Positions 34,255 through 44,068 of a DNA stretch of 64,000 nt are shown here, in pieces. Position numbers and translations under genes: made by a program. The stretch lies in NCBI GenBank assembly GCA_003725745.1, contig RHDP01000001.1:3673001-3737000 (forward strand), read 5' to 3'. The notes beneath the pieces are model-generated. The model had not been told where the DNA came from. It ran no database searches and worked only from the letters and a program-made list of their open reading frames with translations. Within the stretch, counting starts at the first letter, position 1. Every line of letters begins with the position of its first letter. The DNA comes from Streptomyces sp. I6. Its GTDB lineage: Bacteria; Actinomycetota; Actinomycetes; Streptomycetales; Streptomycetaceae.

Positions 34255-36498
34255 TCAGTCCCGCTGCCGGCCTCCGTTCCCTCCGCCGTCCTGGCCGCGG
34301 GTGATGTTGCCGCCGATGAAGTCCGGCGGGAGCGAGATGTCGGGGAACGGGTCCCGGCCGGCGCTCCTGCCGGGCTTGTCGTCGGTGTCGCCGCCGTCGT
34401 CCCGGTGCCGCTCCTCCTCGTCCTCGCCCTGCGGCGCGTCGGGCACGTGGACCGTGGTGAAGCCCGGGTTCTCCTTGCCCCGCAGGGCTCCCGCCATCGC
34501 GTCCTTCCAGATCGGGCCCGGGACCTGGCCGCCGAAGACCTTCCCGTGGTAGCGCCCACCGATCCGGATGTTGAACATCTTCACCTTCTGGGAGGCGCTG
34601 CCTACCCAGACCGCGCCGGACAGGTTCGGGGTGTAGCCGACGAACCAGGCGTTCTTGCGCTCGTCCGTCGTACCCGTCTTGCCCGCGTTGTCGCGGTCCG
34701 TCAGGCCGGCCTCCTGGCCGGTACCGGAGTCGACCACGCCGCGCAGCAGCGTGTTGATGGTGTCGGCGGTGCGCTCCGACATCACCTTGCCGCACTCGGT
34801 CTGCGGCACCCGGAGGCTCTTGCCCTCGGCGGTCGTGATCGACTCGATGGCGGTCGGCGTGCAGTGCGTGCCGCGGTTCGCGAACGTCGCGTACGCGTTG
34901 GCCATCGTCAGCGGCGAGATACCGGTCGAGCCGAGGGTCAGCGGCGCGGGGCTGGCCGGGAGCTTCTCCCCGTTGCCCTGCACCACGCCCAGGCGGTCGG
35001 TCATCTCCACGACGGGGCAGAGGCCGATGTCTCCTATCATCTGCACGAAGTACGTGTTGACGGACAGCTCCATCGCCTCGCGGAGCGCGTAGGGTCCGAC
35101 TTCCTTCTCGTTCTCGTTCTCCACCGTGTCGCCGCCGCGGTTGCGCCAGGGACGGTCGGAGCAGCTCGCGATCGAGTCCGGGTAGGGCATCTTGTACGGC
35201 GCCGGGTACGACTGCGTCGGCGGACGGCCCTGCTCCAGCGCGGCGGCGGCCACGAACGGCTTGAAGGTCGAACCCACCGGGAAGCCGTAGTTGGAGCCGC
35301 CCATCCTGGCGTTGACCGAGTAGTTGATCTGGGTCTCGTTCTCGCCGAAGCCGTACGGCTTGGACTGGCCCATGGCGACGATCCTGCCCGTCCCGGGCTC
35401 GACCAGCGTGATCGCCGCCGCGACCTTGTCGTTCTGGTAGACGTGGTCCCCCAGCGACTCCTGGGCGGACTTCTGCGCCTGCGGGTCCAGGGTCGTTCGG
35501 ATCGTCAGGCCGCCCTGGTTCCAGACCTTGGCCCGCTCCTCGCGGGTCTTGCCGAAGACCGGGTCCGTGAGGAAGACCTCGCGCACGTAGTCGCAGAAGA
35601 AGCCGGCGCCGTCGACGGCGGTGATGCAGCCGTTCTTGGGCTTGCTGACCTTCAGCTCGATCGGTGTCTCCATGGCCCTGTCCGCCTCGGACTGGGAGAT
35701 GTCACCGACGTCGGCCATCCGCTGCAGCACGGTGTTGCGCCGCTTGGTCGCCTCCTCGCCGTCGTTGACGGGGTCGTAGCGGCTGGGCGACTGGACAATG
35801 CCGGCGAGCAGCGCGGCCTCCTCCAGCTTCAGGTCCTTCGCCGACTTCGAGAAGTAGCGCTTGGACGCTGCCTCGACGCCGTAGGCCTGCTGGCCGAAGA
35901 AGGTGATGTTCAGGTAGTTCTCGAGGATCTTCTTCTTCCCCAGTTCCTCCTCGACCTGGATCGCGAACTTGAGTTCGCGGACCTTGCGGCCGATGGTCTG
36001 CTGGGTGGCCTGGGCGACCTTGTCCGGGTCGTCCCCCGCCTCCTCGACGAACACGTTCTTCACGTACTGCTGGGTGAGGGTCGACGCTCCCTGGGTGACG
36101 CCGCCTTCCTGCGCGTTGCGGTTGAGCGCGCGCAGCACGCCCTTGAGGTCGATCGCCCCGTGCTCGTAGAAGCGCGCGTCCTCGATGGCCACGATCGCCT
36201 TCTGCATGTACGGCGAGATGTCCTTGAGCTTGACCACCGTGCGGTCGCGTGAGTAGACGGTGGCGATCTGACCCCCGTCGGCGTCGAGGATCGTCGTGCG
36301 CTGGCTCAGCGGCGGGGTCTTGAGGTTGGCGGGGATCTCGTCGAACCCCTCGACCGTGCCCTTGGCGGCCAGTCCCAGCGCTCCGGCGGCCGGCAGGGCG
36401 AGACCCGCCAGCACGGCTCCCGCGAGCACGCTGACTCCGAGGAACTTCGCGGCCTGCTGGGTGCCGGTCAGGCCACCGCCCGATCGCTTCTTCGACAT
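34255..36498 (-). CDS. Class A penicillin-binding protein (transglycosylase/transpeptidase)
   Basis: A 747-residue bifunctional peptidoglycan synthase. One N-terminal transmembrane helix (about 18-42). The GT51 domain (about 70-245) has IEDARFYEHGAIDLKGVLRA, the catalytic Glu in IED, and TQGASTLTQQYVKN. The transpeptidase domain (about 345-690) has the active Ser in GSTFKP, SVN in ELSVNTYF and KTGTT. The tail (about 690-747) is Asp/Glu- then Gly-rich and disordered. It polymerises and crosslinks wall strands outside the membrane. ATG 36498 gives the basic MSKKRSGG start. It is divergent from wblA. Confidence 0.95.
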   Translation of the reverse strand: MSKKRSGGGLTGTQQAAKFLGVSVLAGAVLAGLALPAAGALGLAAKGTVEGFDEIPANLKTPPLSQRTTILDADGGQIATVYSRDRTVVKLKDISPYMQKAIVAIEDARFYEHGAIDLKGVLRALNRNAQEGGVTQGASTLTQQYVKNVFVEEAGDDPDKVAQATQQTIGRKVRELKFAIQVEEELGKKKILENYLNITFFGQQAYGVEAASKRYFSKSAKDLKLEEAALLAGIVQSPSRYDPVNDGEEATKRRNTVLQRMADVGDISQSEADRAMETPIELKVSKPKNGCITAVDGAGFFCDYVREVFLTDPVFGKTREERAKVWNQGGLTIRTTLDPQAQKSAQESLGDHVYQNDKVAAAITLVEPGTGRIVAMGQSKPYGFGENETQINYSVNARMGGSNYGFPVGSTFKPFVAAAALEQGRPPTQSYPAPYKMPYPDSIASCSDRPWRNRGGDTVENENEKEVGPYALREAMELSVNTYFVQMIGDIGLCPVVEMTDRLGVVQGNGEKLPASPAPLTLGSTGISPLTMANAYATFANRGTHCTPTAIESITTAEGKSLRVPQTECGKVMSERTADTINTLLRGVVDSGTGQEAGLTDRDNAGKTGTTDERKNAWFVGYTPNLSGAVWVGSASQKVKMFNIRIGGRYHGKVFGGQVPGPIWKDAMAGALRGKENPGFTTVHVPDAPQGEDEEERHRDDGGDTDDKPGRSAGRDPFPDISLPPDFIGGNITRGQDGGGNGGRQRD

Positions 36499-36860
36499 GG
36501 GGGCAGCCTACGTTCTTATTCTCCGGACACGTGTATAGGCCTTGGCCTAGGCTGTTCCCAGCTGTCACAGCAGTGCGGTTGCGCATCACGGCAGCGGGCC
36601 ATCCCCAAGCCCCTCCGCGGCGATCTCCACCCTGCGGCCTCTTCCACTTGCCCATCTTATGTACCGGATTCCTTACGTATGCCCTCAGCTCACTCCCCCG
36701 GGTGATCTGCCGCTTACGCATAGTCCGTTCGGACCATTCAAGATTGGGCCCGAAGGGGGTGTTGCGCTGTGCCCACCTTCCGTAACGTCCTCAACTGGCA
36801 GCGGTGAATATGCCGCTGCCGCCGTGGGGGAGCCTCGATTCGGGAGAGGACGGCGCCGGC
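36499..36860. promoter_or_regulatory. Divergent promoter region of the PBP gene and wblA
   Basis: 362 bp with no gene, notably less GC-rich around 36510-36570 and 36650-36760, as expected for control regions. No single operator can be named by eye. A short in-frame extension of WblA from ATG 36810 (MPLPPWGSLDSG) is possible but unlike the family. Confidence 0.5.
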
Positions 36861-37205
36861 ATGGGCTGGGTAACCGACTGGAGTGCGCAGGCAGCTTGCC
36901 GCACTACCGATCCGGATGAACTGTTCGTACAAGGAGCGGCGCAGAACAGGGCCAAGGCGGTGTGCACCGGATGCCCGGTGCGGACGGAGTGCCTGGCCGA
37001 CGCGCTCGACAATCGCGTCGAGTTCGGCGTGTGGGGTGGTATGACCGAGCGGGAGAGGCGCGCATTGCTGCGCAGGCGCCCCACGGTCACCTCCTGGCGC
37101 CGCCTGCTGGAAACCGCGCGTACGGAATACGAGCGGAGCGCGGGCATTCTGCCCGTGGGTCTCGAGGACGACGAGACCTACGAGACTTTCGCGGCCGTGG
37201 GCTGA
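36861..37205 (+). CDS. wblA: WhiB-like regulator WblA
   Basis: A 114-residue iron-sulphur transcription factor of the Wbl family. WblA controls the switch from aerial growth to spores and represses antibiotic production in Streptomyces. The four cluster ligands are Cys13, Cys35, Cys38 and Cys44 (CTGCPVRTEC), followed by the GVWGG turn and a basic tail RERRALLRRR. ATG 36861 begins MGWVTDWSAQAACRTTDPDE, which I recall as the start of S. coelicolor WblA. It stands next to two ArsA-like ATPase genes and the PBP gene, the conserved wblA neighbourhood. Confidence 0.95.
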   Translation: MGWVTDWSAQAACRTTDPDELFVQGAAQNRAKAVCTGCPVRTECLADALDNRVEFGVWGGMTERERRALLRRRPTVTSWRRLLETARTEYERSAGILPVGLEDDETYETFAAVG

Positions 37206-37811
37206 ATCGGCGGCCGGCCGGAACGGCCAGGGCCCGCCACGGCCTGTCCCCCGCGCGGCTGGTGCTCGGCCAGGCCTTCCAGCGCCTCCGGCCGCGCCAC
37301 GGACGTCGCGGTTCCGTCGGGTCGGGGAGTTCCGTCGGGCGGTGAGCTGTCCGGGGCGGGTGAGCCCTGCGGGGTCGGTGATCCACGGCCCTGGGAGCGC
37401 CTCCCGTCGGCCTGAGAGGCCGGTGGTGTCCGTACGGCCGCGTTCCGATGATGGCCGCGAGACGGTGCCACGCGAGACGGCACCGTGCGCCGTGGTGGTG
37501 CTGCCACCCGGTGTCTGCCACCTCCGTACGGTCTGCGCGCTGCGCGCCACAGGTCCGGCGGGTGCTGTACGGAGGGCATCGGCCTCCGAGTCGGTTCCAT
37601 GCCGAGCGGGGCCCGCCCGTGCCGTGCCCGGGTTTCGCACCGCCCGTTCGAGTGTGAGGCATCACACAGCGGACCGCGGGCCGTCGGCCGGGGATCGGCG
37701 TGCGCACGACCGCCCGTGCGGACGGCCGAAACGGACGACTCTGCCGACCCGGCCCACGTACCCCCGGGCACCGGCCGGGAGCATGGTCGCGTGGCCACGC
37801 GGCCGCAGCCG
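37206..37811. other. 606-bp convergent gap without a gene
   Basis: No gene or RNA can be supported. It contains the 6-4-6 palindrome GTGTGAGGCATCACAC at 37652-37667, which resembles a Crp-type site but lies between two gene ends. Confidence 0.45.
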
Positions 37812-39125
37812 CTAGGCGGCTCCGGCCGGGAGGCCACCGCTCGCCAGCCTGTCCCCGATGGCGCGCAGGCCGGCGAGGTCGTGCACATCGCCGGGCAGAG
37901 CGGCCACTTCGGTCACCGCCACCTCGGGGTGGAGCGCGGTGAAGCGGTCACGCGTGCGCTGCTCTCGGGACAGCACCTGCATCCGTTCGGCATGCAGGCG
38001 CAGCAGACCGGCGGTCAGTTGTGAGGTCGGGGGCGCCGAAGGCCGACCGGACTCGGATTCGGGCTCGTACGTGTACTGGGAATCGGGCTCCACGGCGGAA
38101 GGGGTGGGAGAGGACCCCGTGGAGCCACGCTCAGCAGCCTGCCCGGCCTCCTGATCCACAATGCGGCCCTCGTCAAGATTTTCTGCGGCGGCGAGCGCCC
38201 GCTCGGCCGAGAGCCGTGCGGCACCGCTGCCGTGGACGCGGTTGAGCACCAGTCCGGCCAGCGGCATCTCCTCCGCCGCCAGGCGCTCCACGAAGTACGC
38301 CGCCTCGCGCAGAGCGTCCCGCTCCGGTGCGGCGACCACCAGGAACGCCGTTCCGGGCGCCTGCAGCAGCCGGTAGGTGGCATCGGCGCGGGTGCGGAAC
38401 CCGCCGAACATCGTGTCCATCGCGGCCACAAAGGTCTGTACGTCGCGCAGGAACTGACCACCCAGCAGCTTTCCCAGCGTCCCGGTCATCATCGACATAC
38501 CGACGTTGAGGAACTTCATCCCGGCCCGTCCGCCCATCTTGGCGGGGGCCATCAGCAGCCTGATGAACGTGCCGTCCAGGAAGGACCCCAGCCGCTTCGG
38601 GGCGTCCAGGAAGTCCAGCGCCGACCGTGACGGGGGAGTGTCCACCACGATGAGGTCCCACTCGTCGCGCGCCCGCAGCTGCCCCAGCTTCTCCATAGCC
38701 ATGTACTCCTGCGTACCCGCGAAACCGGCCGACAGGGACTGGTAGAAGGGGTTGTCCAGGATGGCGCGGGCCCGCGACGGGTCCGCGTGCGCCTCGACGA
38801 TCTCGTCGAAGGTGCGCTTCATGTCGAGCATCATGGCGTGCAGCTCGCCGTCGCCCTCGATGCCGTCCACCCGGCGCGGGGTGTTGTCCAGCAGGTCGAT
38901 CCCCATCGACTGGGCCAGCCGGCGGGCGGGGTCGATGGTGAGCACGACCGCCCTGCGGCCGCGCTCCGCCGCCCGCACCCCGAGGGCGGCGGCGGTCGTC
39001 GTCTTGCCCACCCCGCCGGCGCCGCAGCACACGATGATGCGGATCCCCGGGTCGTCGAGCAGGGCGTCGACCTCGAGCAGCGGTGTGTCCTGCAGCGCGC
39101 TGGGGTGCGTCATCGACGATGTCAT
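37812..39125 (-). CDS. ArsA/GET3-like ATPase, second of a pair
   Basis: A 437-residue P-loop ATPase. Walker A is [16 protein letters not shown] (about residues 35-50), followed by [14 protein letters not shown] and [17 protein letters not shown] (switch/Walker B), then helices with [16 protein letters not shown] and [17 protein letters not shown]. The family binds or delivers hydrophobic proteins or metals; the role beside wblA is unknown. ATG 39125 has GGAG seven bases upstream. The frame stays open to ATG 39302, which overlaps the upstream ArsA stop by ATGA and would add a 59-residue Ser/Asp/Arg repeat tract. An Asp/Glu/Ser-rich insertion occurs near residue 335. Confidence 0.88.
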   Translation of the reverse strand: MTSSMTHPSALQDTPLLEVDALLDDPGIRIIVCCGAGGVGKTTTAAALGVRAAERGRRAVVLTIDPARRLAQSMGIDLLDNTPRRVDGIEGDGELHAMMLDMKRTFDEIVEAHADPSRARAILDNPFYQSLSAGFAGTQEYMAMEKLGQLRARDEWDLIVVDTPPSRSALDFLDAPKRLGSFLDGTFIRLLMAPAKMGGRAGMKFLNVGMSMMTGTLGKLLGGQFLRDVQTFVAAMDTMFGGFRTRADATYRLLQAPGTAFLVVAAPERDALREAAYFVERLAAEEMPLAGLVLNRVHGSGAARLSAERALAAAENLDEGRIVDQEAGQAAERGSTGSSPTPSAVEPDSQYTYEPESESGRPSAPPTSQLTAGLLRLHAERMQVLSREQRTRDRFTALHPEVAVTEVAALPGDVHDLAGLRAIGDRLASGGLPAGAA

Positions 39126-39290
39126 CCAGTGACTCCAGTGACTCCAGTGACTCCGGCCGCTCCAGTGACTCCGGCCGCTCCGGTCAGTCCGGCTGCTCGG
39201 GCCACTCGGGTCAGTCCGACTACTCCGGTCAGTCCCGTCATCTCGCTCGCTCCGGTTGCTCTGGTCGCTCCGGTCGCCCCGCTCGCTCGG
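39126..39290 (-). repeat. 9-bp-periodic minisatellite between the two ArsA genes
   Basis: Copies of CCAGTGACT / CCGGTCAGT / CCGGCCGCT in 9-bp steps run for about 165 bp. On the minus strand they encode Ser-x-(Arg/Trp) triplets such as SHWSHWSHW. Third codon positions are poor in G/C relative to the neighbouring genes, which argues for a non-coding spacer, though no stop interrupts it. Confidence 0.7.
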
Positions 39291-39291
39291 G

Positions 39292-40284
39292 TCATCGGGC
39301 ATTCCCCCCGGCATCGGCTCCGCTGTTCACTCCGAGCTTTCGCAGTTCGGTCGCCAGCTGGTACAGCCCGGCCAGGTCGACCCCTTCGCTCAGCAGGGGG
39401 AGTTCGTACGCCGGCAGCCCCAGCGCCTCCAGAGCGGCACGCTGCTCGCGCTCCAGCTCGACGCGCTGGGCGTGCTCGGCGGCCTGCTCCAGCAGCGGCC
39501 CGACCAGTCCGGCCGCGCCGCTCACCCCCGCCCCGCTCAGCGACCCGGCGATGTCCTTGCGGCGGGTGGCGGTCCCGGCGCTCCGCACCGCCTCCTCGTC
39601 GAGGACGTGCGGACGCACCATGTTCACGATCACCGTGCCGGTGGGGAGGTCCGCGGCCCGCAGCTCGGCGATGCCGTCCGCGGTCTCCTGGACGGGCATC
39701 TCCTCCAGCAGGGTGACCAGGTGGACGGCGGTCTCCGCGGACTTGAGGACGCGCATCACCGCCTGGGCCTGATGGTGTATCGGGCCGATCTTGGCGAGAC
39801 CCGCGACCTCGTCGTTGACGTTCAGGAAGCGGGTGATGCGACCGGTCGGAGGGGCGTCCATGACGACGTGGTCGTAGACGTACCGCCCCTGCTTGTCCCG
39901 GCGGCGCACTGCCTCGCAGGCCTTGCCGGTCAGGAGGACGTCCCGCACGCCCGGCGCGATGGTCGTGGCGAAGTCGATCGCGCCGAGCTTCTTCAGGGCC
40001 CGGCCCGCCGACCCCAGTTTGTAGAACATCTGGAGGTAGTCGAGGAGGGCCCGCTCGGCGTCGATGGCCAGCGCGTACACCTCGCCGCCGCCGGGAGCCA
40101 CGGCGATCTTGCGTTCCTGGTAGGGCAGCGCCTCCGTCTCGAAGAGCTGTGCGATACCTTGCCTGCCCTCGACCTCGACGAGGAGGGTGCGCTTGCCCTC
40201 GGTCGCGAGGGCGAGCGAGAGGGCCGCGGCGACCGTCGTCTTACCGGTCCCGCCCTTGCCGCTGACGACCTGGAGCCTGCTCAC
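39292..40284 (-). CDS. ArsA/GET3-like ATPase, first of a pair
   Basis: A 330-residue P-loop ATPase starting [20 protein letters not shown], with Walker [10 protein letters not shown] (about 9-17) carrying the deviant signature Lys of the ArsA/MinD class. Switch regions are seen in [17 protein letters not shown]. Later parts include [11 protein letters not shown] and [16 protein letters not shown]. It is followed closely by the second ArsA-like gene; the two may form a heterodimer. In Streptomyces this pair sits beside wblA. No arsenic genes are near, so arsenite export is unlikely. Confidence 0.9.
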   Translation of the reverse strand: MSRLQVVSGKGGTGKTTVAAALSLALATEGKRTLLVEVEGRQGIAQLFETEALPYQERKIAVAPGGGEVYALAIDAERALLDYLQMFYKLGSAGRALKKLGAIDFATTIAPGVRDVLLTGKACEAVRRRDKQGRYVYDHVVMDAPPTGRITRFLNVNDEVAGLAKIGPIHHQAQAVMRVLKSAETAVHLVTLLEEMPVQETADGIAELRAADLPTGTVIVNMVRPHVLDEEAVRSAGTATRRKDIAGSLSGAGVSGAAGLVGPLLEQAAEHAQRVELEREQRAALEALGLPAYELPLLSEGVDLAGLYQLATELRKLGVNSGADAGGNAR

Positions 40285-40421
40285 GTCCTGGAGCCTAACC
40301 AGTCGGCCCGCAGGCTAAGCGACCCCGGGTCGCCTTGGCTGGGTCGGCCGCGCCCGGCGTCGCGCGTGCCGACCGAACCTGTGTCACCGGGCCGCCCGCC
40401 GGTGCGGCTACAGTCGGCTCC

Positions 40422-40580
40422 ATGACCAAGTGGGAATACGCGACCGTGCCCCTTCTCGTGCACGCGACCAAGCAGATCCTGGACACCTGGGGCGAGGACG
40501 GCTGGGAGCTCGTCCAGGTCGTCCCCGGGCCGAACAACCCCGAGCAGCTCGTGGCCTACCTCAAGCGGGAGAAGTCATGA
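40422..40580 (+). CDS. DUF4177 small protein
   Basis: A 52-residue protein beginning MTKWEYATVPLLVHATKQ, with the family core LDTWGEDGWELVQVVPGPN. It has no known function. ATG 40422 is the only start fitting the family. Its stop codon overlaps the RidA start as ATGA, so the two are coupled. It is divergent from the ArsA pair; the 137-bp gap should hold both promoters. Confidence 0.9.
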   Translation: MTKWEYATVPLLVHATKQILDTWGEDGWELVQVVPGPNNPEQLVAYLKREKS

Positions 40581-41047
40581 GCGGTGCCGTCGAGGCCAAG
40601 CTCACCGAACTCGGACTGACGCTGCCGGCCGTCGTGCCGCCGCTGGCGGCCTATCAGCCGGCCGTGCAGTCGGGCCCGTACGTCCACACCTCGGGGCAGC
40701 TCCCGATGGTGGAGGGGAAGCTTCCGGTGACCGGCAAGGTCGGCGCGGAGGTGACCCCCGAGGAGGCCAAGGGACTGGCCGCCACCTGCGCGCTGAACGC
40801 GCTGGCCGCCGTGAAGTCCATCGCGGGCGACCTGGACCGGATCGCCCGGGTCGTGAAGGTGGTCGGCTTCGTCGCCTCCGCCTCCGACTTCACGGGCCAG
40901 CCCGCCGTCGTCAACGGAGCGAGCGAGTTGCTCGGTGCGGTCCTCGGCGACAAGGGCGTGCACGCGCGCAGCGCCGTGGGTGTCGCCGTGCTGCCGCTGG
41001 ACGCGCCGGTCGAGGTGGAGATCCAGGTGGAGCTCGTCCAGGGCTGA
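40577..41047 (+). CDS. RidA family protein
   Basis: A 156-residue protein of the RidA/YjgF family, whose members hydrolyse reactive enamine/imine intermediates made by PLP enzymes. It has the YVHTSGQLPMVEGKLP and EAKGLAATCALNALAAVK motifs and the end VEVEIQVELVQG. It belongs to the longer RidA branch; the Arg needed for deaminase activity in the archetype is not obvious, so activity is uncertain. ATG 40577 overlaps the DUF4177 stop. Confidence 0.92.
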   Translation: MSGAVEAKLTELGLTLPAVVPPLAAYQPAVQSGPYVHTSGQLPMVEGKLPVTGKVGAEVTPEEAKGLAATCALNALAAVKSIAGDLDRIARVVKVVGFVASASDFTGQPAVVNGASELLGAVLGDKGVHARSAVGVAVLPLDAPVEVEIQVELVQG

Positions 41048-41288
41048 CCGTCACGAGGCCGGCAGCCCCCGCCGACGGGGGCTCCGGCCTCCCCGCGGGA
41101 GCCCGGAGCCCCGGTCCGGGCCCGGAGACCGCCCTCAGGGACGGCTGCCGAGAACGGCCGATCGAGGGGCGCCCGCCGACCGGCCGTGGGGCCGTCCGCG
41201 CGGACACGGGCCGCCGGCTCACCGGCCCGCGCGCCGGCCGGACCGGGCACCCCTCGAACATCCGCGCGTGAGCGCATAGCATCCGGCC

Positions 41289-42182
41289 ATGTCCAATGGT
41301 CAGTGGTACCCACCGGAATGGCCCGACCGGATCCGGGCGCTCGCCGCGGGCGAACTCACCGCCGTCGCCCCGCGCCGGGCGGCGACCGTGATGCTGCTCA
41401 AGGACACCTCCGAGGGTGTACACGTCCATATGCTGCGCCGCCGCGCCTCCATGGCCTTCGCCGGGGGCGCGTACGTCTATCCGGGCGGCGGGGTGGACGA
41501 GCGAGACGCCCGGCCGGTGCGCTGGGCGGGGCCCTCCCTGTCCGCGTGGGCGCGGCGGCTCGGCGTCGAGGACGAGGCGTCCGCGCAAGCCGTGGTCTGC
41601 GCGGCGGTCCGGGAGACATACGAGGAGGCAGGCGTTCTGCTGGCCGGCGAGACCGGTGACTCCGTCGTCGAGGACACCACCGGCGCCGACTGGGAGGCCG
41701 ACCGCGCGGCGCTCGTCGACCGGACCCTGCCCTTCGCCGAGTTCCTGGACCGCAGGGGCCTGGTTCTGCGGTCGGACCTGCTGGGGGCGTGGGCGCGGTG
41801 GATCACCCCGGAGTTCGAGCCGCGCCGTTTCGACACCTGGTTCTTCGCCGCCTCGCTGCCGCGAGGCCAGCGGACCAGGAACGCCTCCACCGAGGCCGAC
41901 CGCACGGTGTGGATCCGGCCGGCGGACGCCGCCGCCGGGTACGACAGGGGCGAGCTGCTGATGATGCCGCCGACGATCGCCACGTTGCGGGTGCTGGGGC
42001 GGTTCGCCAACGCCGCGGACGCCCTTGCGGCGGCGGCCGGGCAGGACCTCGCGCCGATCCTGGCTCAGGCACGCTGGGAGGACGGGGAAGTGGTACTCAG
42101 CTGGCCGGGCCACGACGAGTTCACCAAGCACATCCCCGTGGGCGGAACCGGCCCGGCCGGGGCGACGGGAGGCGCGCGATGA
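41289..42182 (+). CDS. Nudix hydrolase
   Basis: A 297-residue Nudix-fold enzyme that would cleave a nucleoside-diphosphate-linked substrate. The N-terminal part has PRRAATVMLLKD and GGAYVYPGGGVDERD. The Nudix helix AAVRETYEEAGVLL (about 108-121) carries the metal-binding Glu residues, displaced about 40 residues from the first Gly by an insertion. The following ARWITPEFEPRRFDTWFF patch is typical of this long actinobacterial group. ATG 41289. The stop overlaps the next gene by four bases. Confidence 0.9.
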   Translation: MSNGQWYPPEWPDRIRALAAGELTAVAPRRAATVMLLKDTSEGVHVHMLRRRASMAFAGGAYVYPGGGVDERDARPVRWAGPSLSAWARRLGVEDEASAQAVVCAAVRETYEEAGVLLAGETGDSVVEDTTGADWEADRAALVDRTLPFAEFLDRRGLVLRSDLLGAWARWITPEFEPRRFDTWFFAASLPRGQRTRNASTEADRTVWIRPADAAAGYDRGELLMMPPTIATLRVLGRFANAADALAAAAGQDLAPILAQARWEDGEVVLSWPGHDEFTKHIPVGGTGPAGATGGAR

Positions 42183-43009
42183 CCAACGCGTCCGTGCTGC
42201 CGGGGCAGCCGCGCGGCGCGGTCGTGTCCGGCCGCGCGACCGCCCGCACGATCAACGTCCTGGCGCCCAACCCGTCCGCGATGACACTGGACGGCACCAA
42301 CACCTGGATCGTCGCCGAGCCTGACTCGGACCTCGCCGTCGTCGTCGACCCGGGGCCGCTCGACCAGCGCCATCTGCGGAACGTCGTCGCGACGGCGGAG
42401 AAGGCGGGCAAGCGGATCGCCCTGACCCTGCTCACCCACGGACATCCGGACCACGCCGAGGGAGCCGCCCGGTTCGCCGAGCTGACCGGGACGAAGGTGC
42501 GTGCCCTGGACCCCGCACTCCGGCTCGGCGACGAGGGGCTGGCCGCGGGGGACGTGATCCGTACCGGCGGTCTGGAGCTGAGGGTCGTACCGACGCCCGG
42601 GCACACGGCGGACTCGCTCTGCTTCCATCTGGCCGCCGACCAGGCCGTGCTGACCGGTGACACCGTCCTCGGCCGTGGTACCACGGTCGTCGCGCATCCG
42701 GACGGCCGCCTCGGCGACTATCTGGACTCGCTGCGCCGGCTGCGCTCCCTGACCGTGGACGACGGGGTGCACACGGTGCTTCCCGGGCACGGCCCGGTGC
42801 TGGAGGACGCCCAGGGCGCCGTGGAGTACTACCTCGCCCATCGCGCGAGCCGGCTCGCGCAGATCGAGACGGCCGTGGAGAACGGCCACCGCTCGGCGGC
42901 CGACGTGGTCGCACACGTGTACGCCGACGTCGACCGGTCGCTGTGGCCCGCGGCGGAACTCTCGGTGCGGGCACAGCTCGAGTACCTGCAAGAACACGGT
43001 CTCATCTAG
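42179..43009 (+). CDS. MBL-fold metallo-hydrolase (LACTB2-like)
   Basis: A 276-residue metallo-beta-lactamase-fold hydrolase. The zinc motif THGHPDHAEGA (about residues 83-93) is complete; further ligands are in PTPGHTADSL, LTGDTVLG and LPGHGPVLEDA. The C-terminal helical domain (LAHRASRLAQIETAVENG) is the LACTB2 type, whose eukaryotic member is an RNA endonuclease; a role on RNA is only an analogy. ATG 42179 has GGGAGG nearby and overlaps the Nudix stop. Last gene of the DUF4177-RidA-Nudix-MBL run. Confidence 0.92.
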   Translation: MTNASVLPGQPRGAVVSGRATARTINVLAPNPSAMTLDGTNTWIVAEPDSDLAVVVDPGPLDQRHLRNVVATAEKAGKRIALTLLTHGHPDHAEGAARFAELTGTKVRALDPALRLGDEGLAAGDVIRTGGLELRVVPTPGHTADSLCFHLAADQAVLTGDTVLGRGTTVVAHPDGRLGDYLDSLRRLRSLTVDDGVHTVLPGHGPVLEDAQGAVEYYLAHRASRLAQIETAVENGHRSAADVVAHVYADVDRSLWPAAELSVRAQLEYLQEHGLI

Positions 43010-43122
43010 CTAGGGCCTCGGCTCCGGATCCTTGCCCGGAGCCCCCCGTACCGGACCGTTTGCAGCGTCGCCGCCACTGTGCGGAGACGGCCCAAAGAAG
43101 CGGGGCCCGGCTCCACAACCGC

Positions 43123-43163
43123 GGTCCTCGCAACTCCCACAGATCGCGGGTGTTGCGAGGACC
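43123..43163. terminator. Inverted repeat between converging genes
   Basis: Twelve-base perfect arms GGTCCTCGCAAC (43123-43134) and GTTGCGAGGACC (43152-43163) with a 17-nt loop that can pair further (CCC/GGG). It lies between the MBL gene and crp, which converge. Confidence 0.7.
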
Positions 43164-43315
43164 GTTGGAACCCAAGTCGCGCCCGCCGGGCGGGCCCCAT
43201 TGTCCCTGGGGCCGCGCGACCCGGCATGCGACCGGAGCGGTCCGCTGAGCCGGCCGCGCCGTGCCCACGGCGCCGTGGGCACGGCCACCAGGGGTTCCGC
43301 GCCGGTGCCGGGTGG

Positions 43316-43990
43316 CTAACGGGAACGCTTGGCGAGGCGCTCCACGTCGAGCAGGATGACGGCGCGGGCCTCGAGGCGGAGCCAGCCACGCTGTGCGAAG
43401 TCGGCGAGCGCCTTGTTCACGGTCTCGCGGGAGGCGCCGACGAGCTGGGCCAGCTCTTCCTGGGTCAGGTCGTGGACGACGTGGATGCCCTCCTCCGACT
43501 GCACGCCGAAGCGGCGCGAGAGGTCGAGGAGCGCCCGGGCGACACGACCGGGAACGTCGGAGAAGACCAGGTCGGACATCTGGTCGTTGGTCTTGCGGAG
43601 CCTGCGGGCGACCGCGCGCAGCAGCGCGGTGGCCACCTCGGGGCGCGCGTTCAGCCAGGGCTGCAGGTCGCCGTGGCCCAGGCCGAGGAGCTTGACCTCG
43701 GTGAGAGCGGTGGCGGTGGCGGTGCGCGGACCAGGGTCGAAGAGGGACAGTTCGCCGATCAGCTCGCCGGGGCCGAGCACGGCCAGCATGTTCTCCCGGC
43801 CGTCGGGCGAGGTGCGGTGGAGCTTGACCTTGCCCTCGGTGACCACGTAGAGGCGGTCGCCCGGGTCACCCTCGTGGAAGAGCGCGTCGCCGCGGGCGAG
43901 CGTCACTTCACTCATCGAGGCGCGGAGCTCCGCGGCCTGCTCGTCATCGAGCGCCGCGAAGAGCGGGGCGCGCCGCAGAACGTCGTCCAC
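43316..43990 (-). CDS. crp: Crp/Fnr family regulator Crp
   Basis: A 224-residue cyclic-nucleotide-responsive transcription factor; in Streptomyces, Crp controls germination, growth and antibiotic production. The cAMP-binding barrel has [21 protein letters not shown] (about 70-90), the phosphate-binding cassette. The long dimer helix includes [19 protein letters not shown]; the winged helix carries [24 protein letters not shown] 43990 has a strong ribosome site (AAGGAG) and starts [22 protein letters not shown]8-CAC palindrome 64 bp upstream suggests autoregulation. Confidence 0.96.
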   Translation of the reverse strand: MDDVLRRAPLFAALDDEQAAELRASMSEVTLARGDALFHEGDPGDRLYVVTEGKVKLHRTSPDGRENMLAVLGPGELIGELSLFDPGPRTATATALTEVKLLGLGHGDLQPWLNARPEVATALLRAVARRLRKTNDQMSDLVFSDVPGRVARALLDLSRRFGVQSEEGIHVVHDLTQEELAQLVGASRETVNKALADFAQRGWLRLEARAVILLDVERLAKRSR

Positions 43991-44052
43991 GAGTTCTCTC
44001 CTTGTCGACCTGCTCAGGGGACGGTGGTCCCCATGATGCCGCACGGCAAAAC

Positions 44053-44068
44053 AGTGCGATCGATCACA
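44053..44068 (-). promoter_or_regulatory. Candidate Crp operator upstream of crp
   Basis: AGTGCGATCGATCACA, whose core is GTG-N8-CAC around the palindrome CGATCG, resembles the GTG(N)6GNCAC pattern reported for Streptomyces Crp and the E. coli TGTGA-N6-TCACA site. It lies 64-78 bp before the crp start. Confidence 0.4.

Noticed and set aside
37652-37667. Crp operator
   Set aside because: The palindrome is good but lies between the 3' ends of wblA and an ArsA gene, where no promoter is expected.
37812-40284. Arsenite resistance operon
   Set aside because: Both ATPases are ArsA-like, but no arsB, arsC, acr3 or arsR gene is present; the context is wblA.
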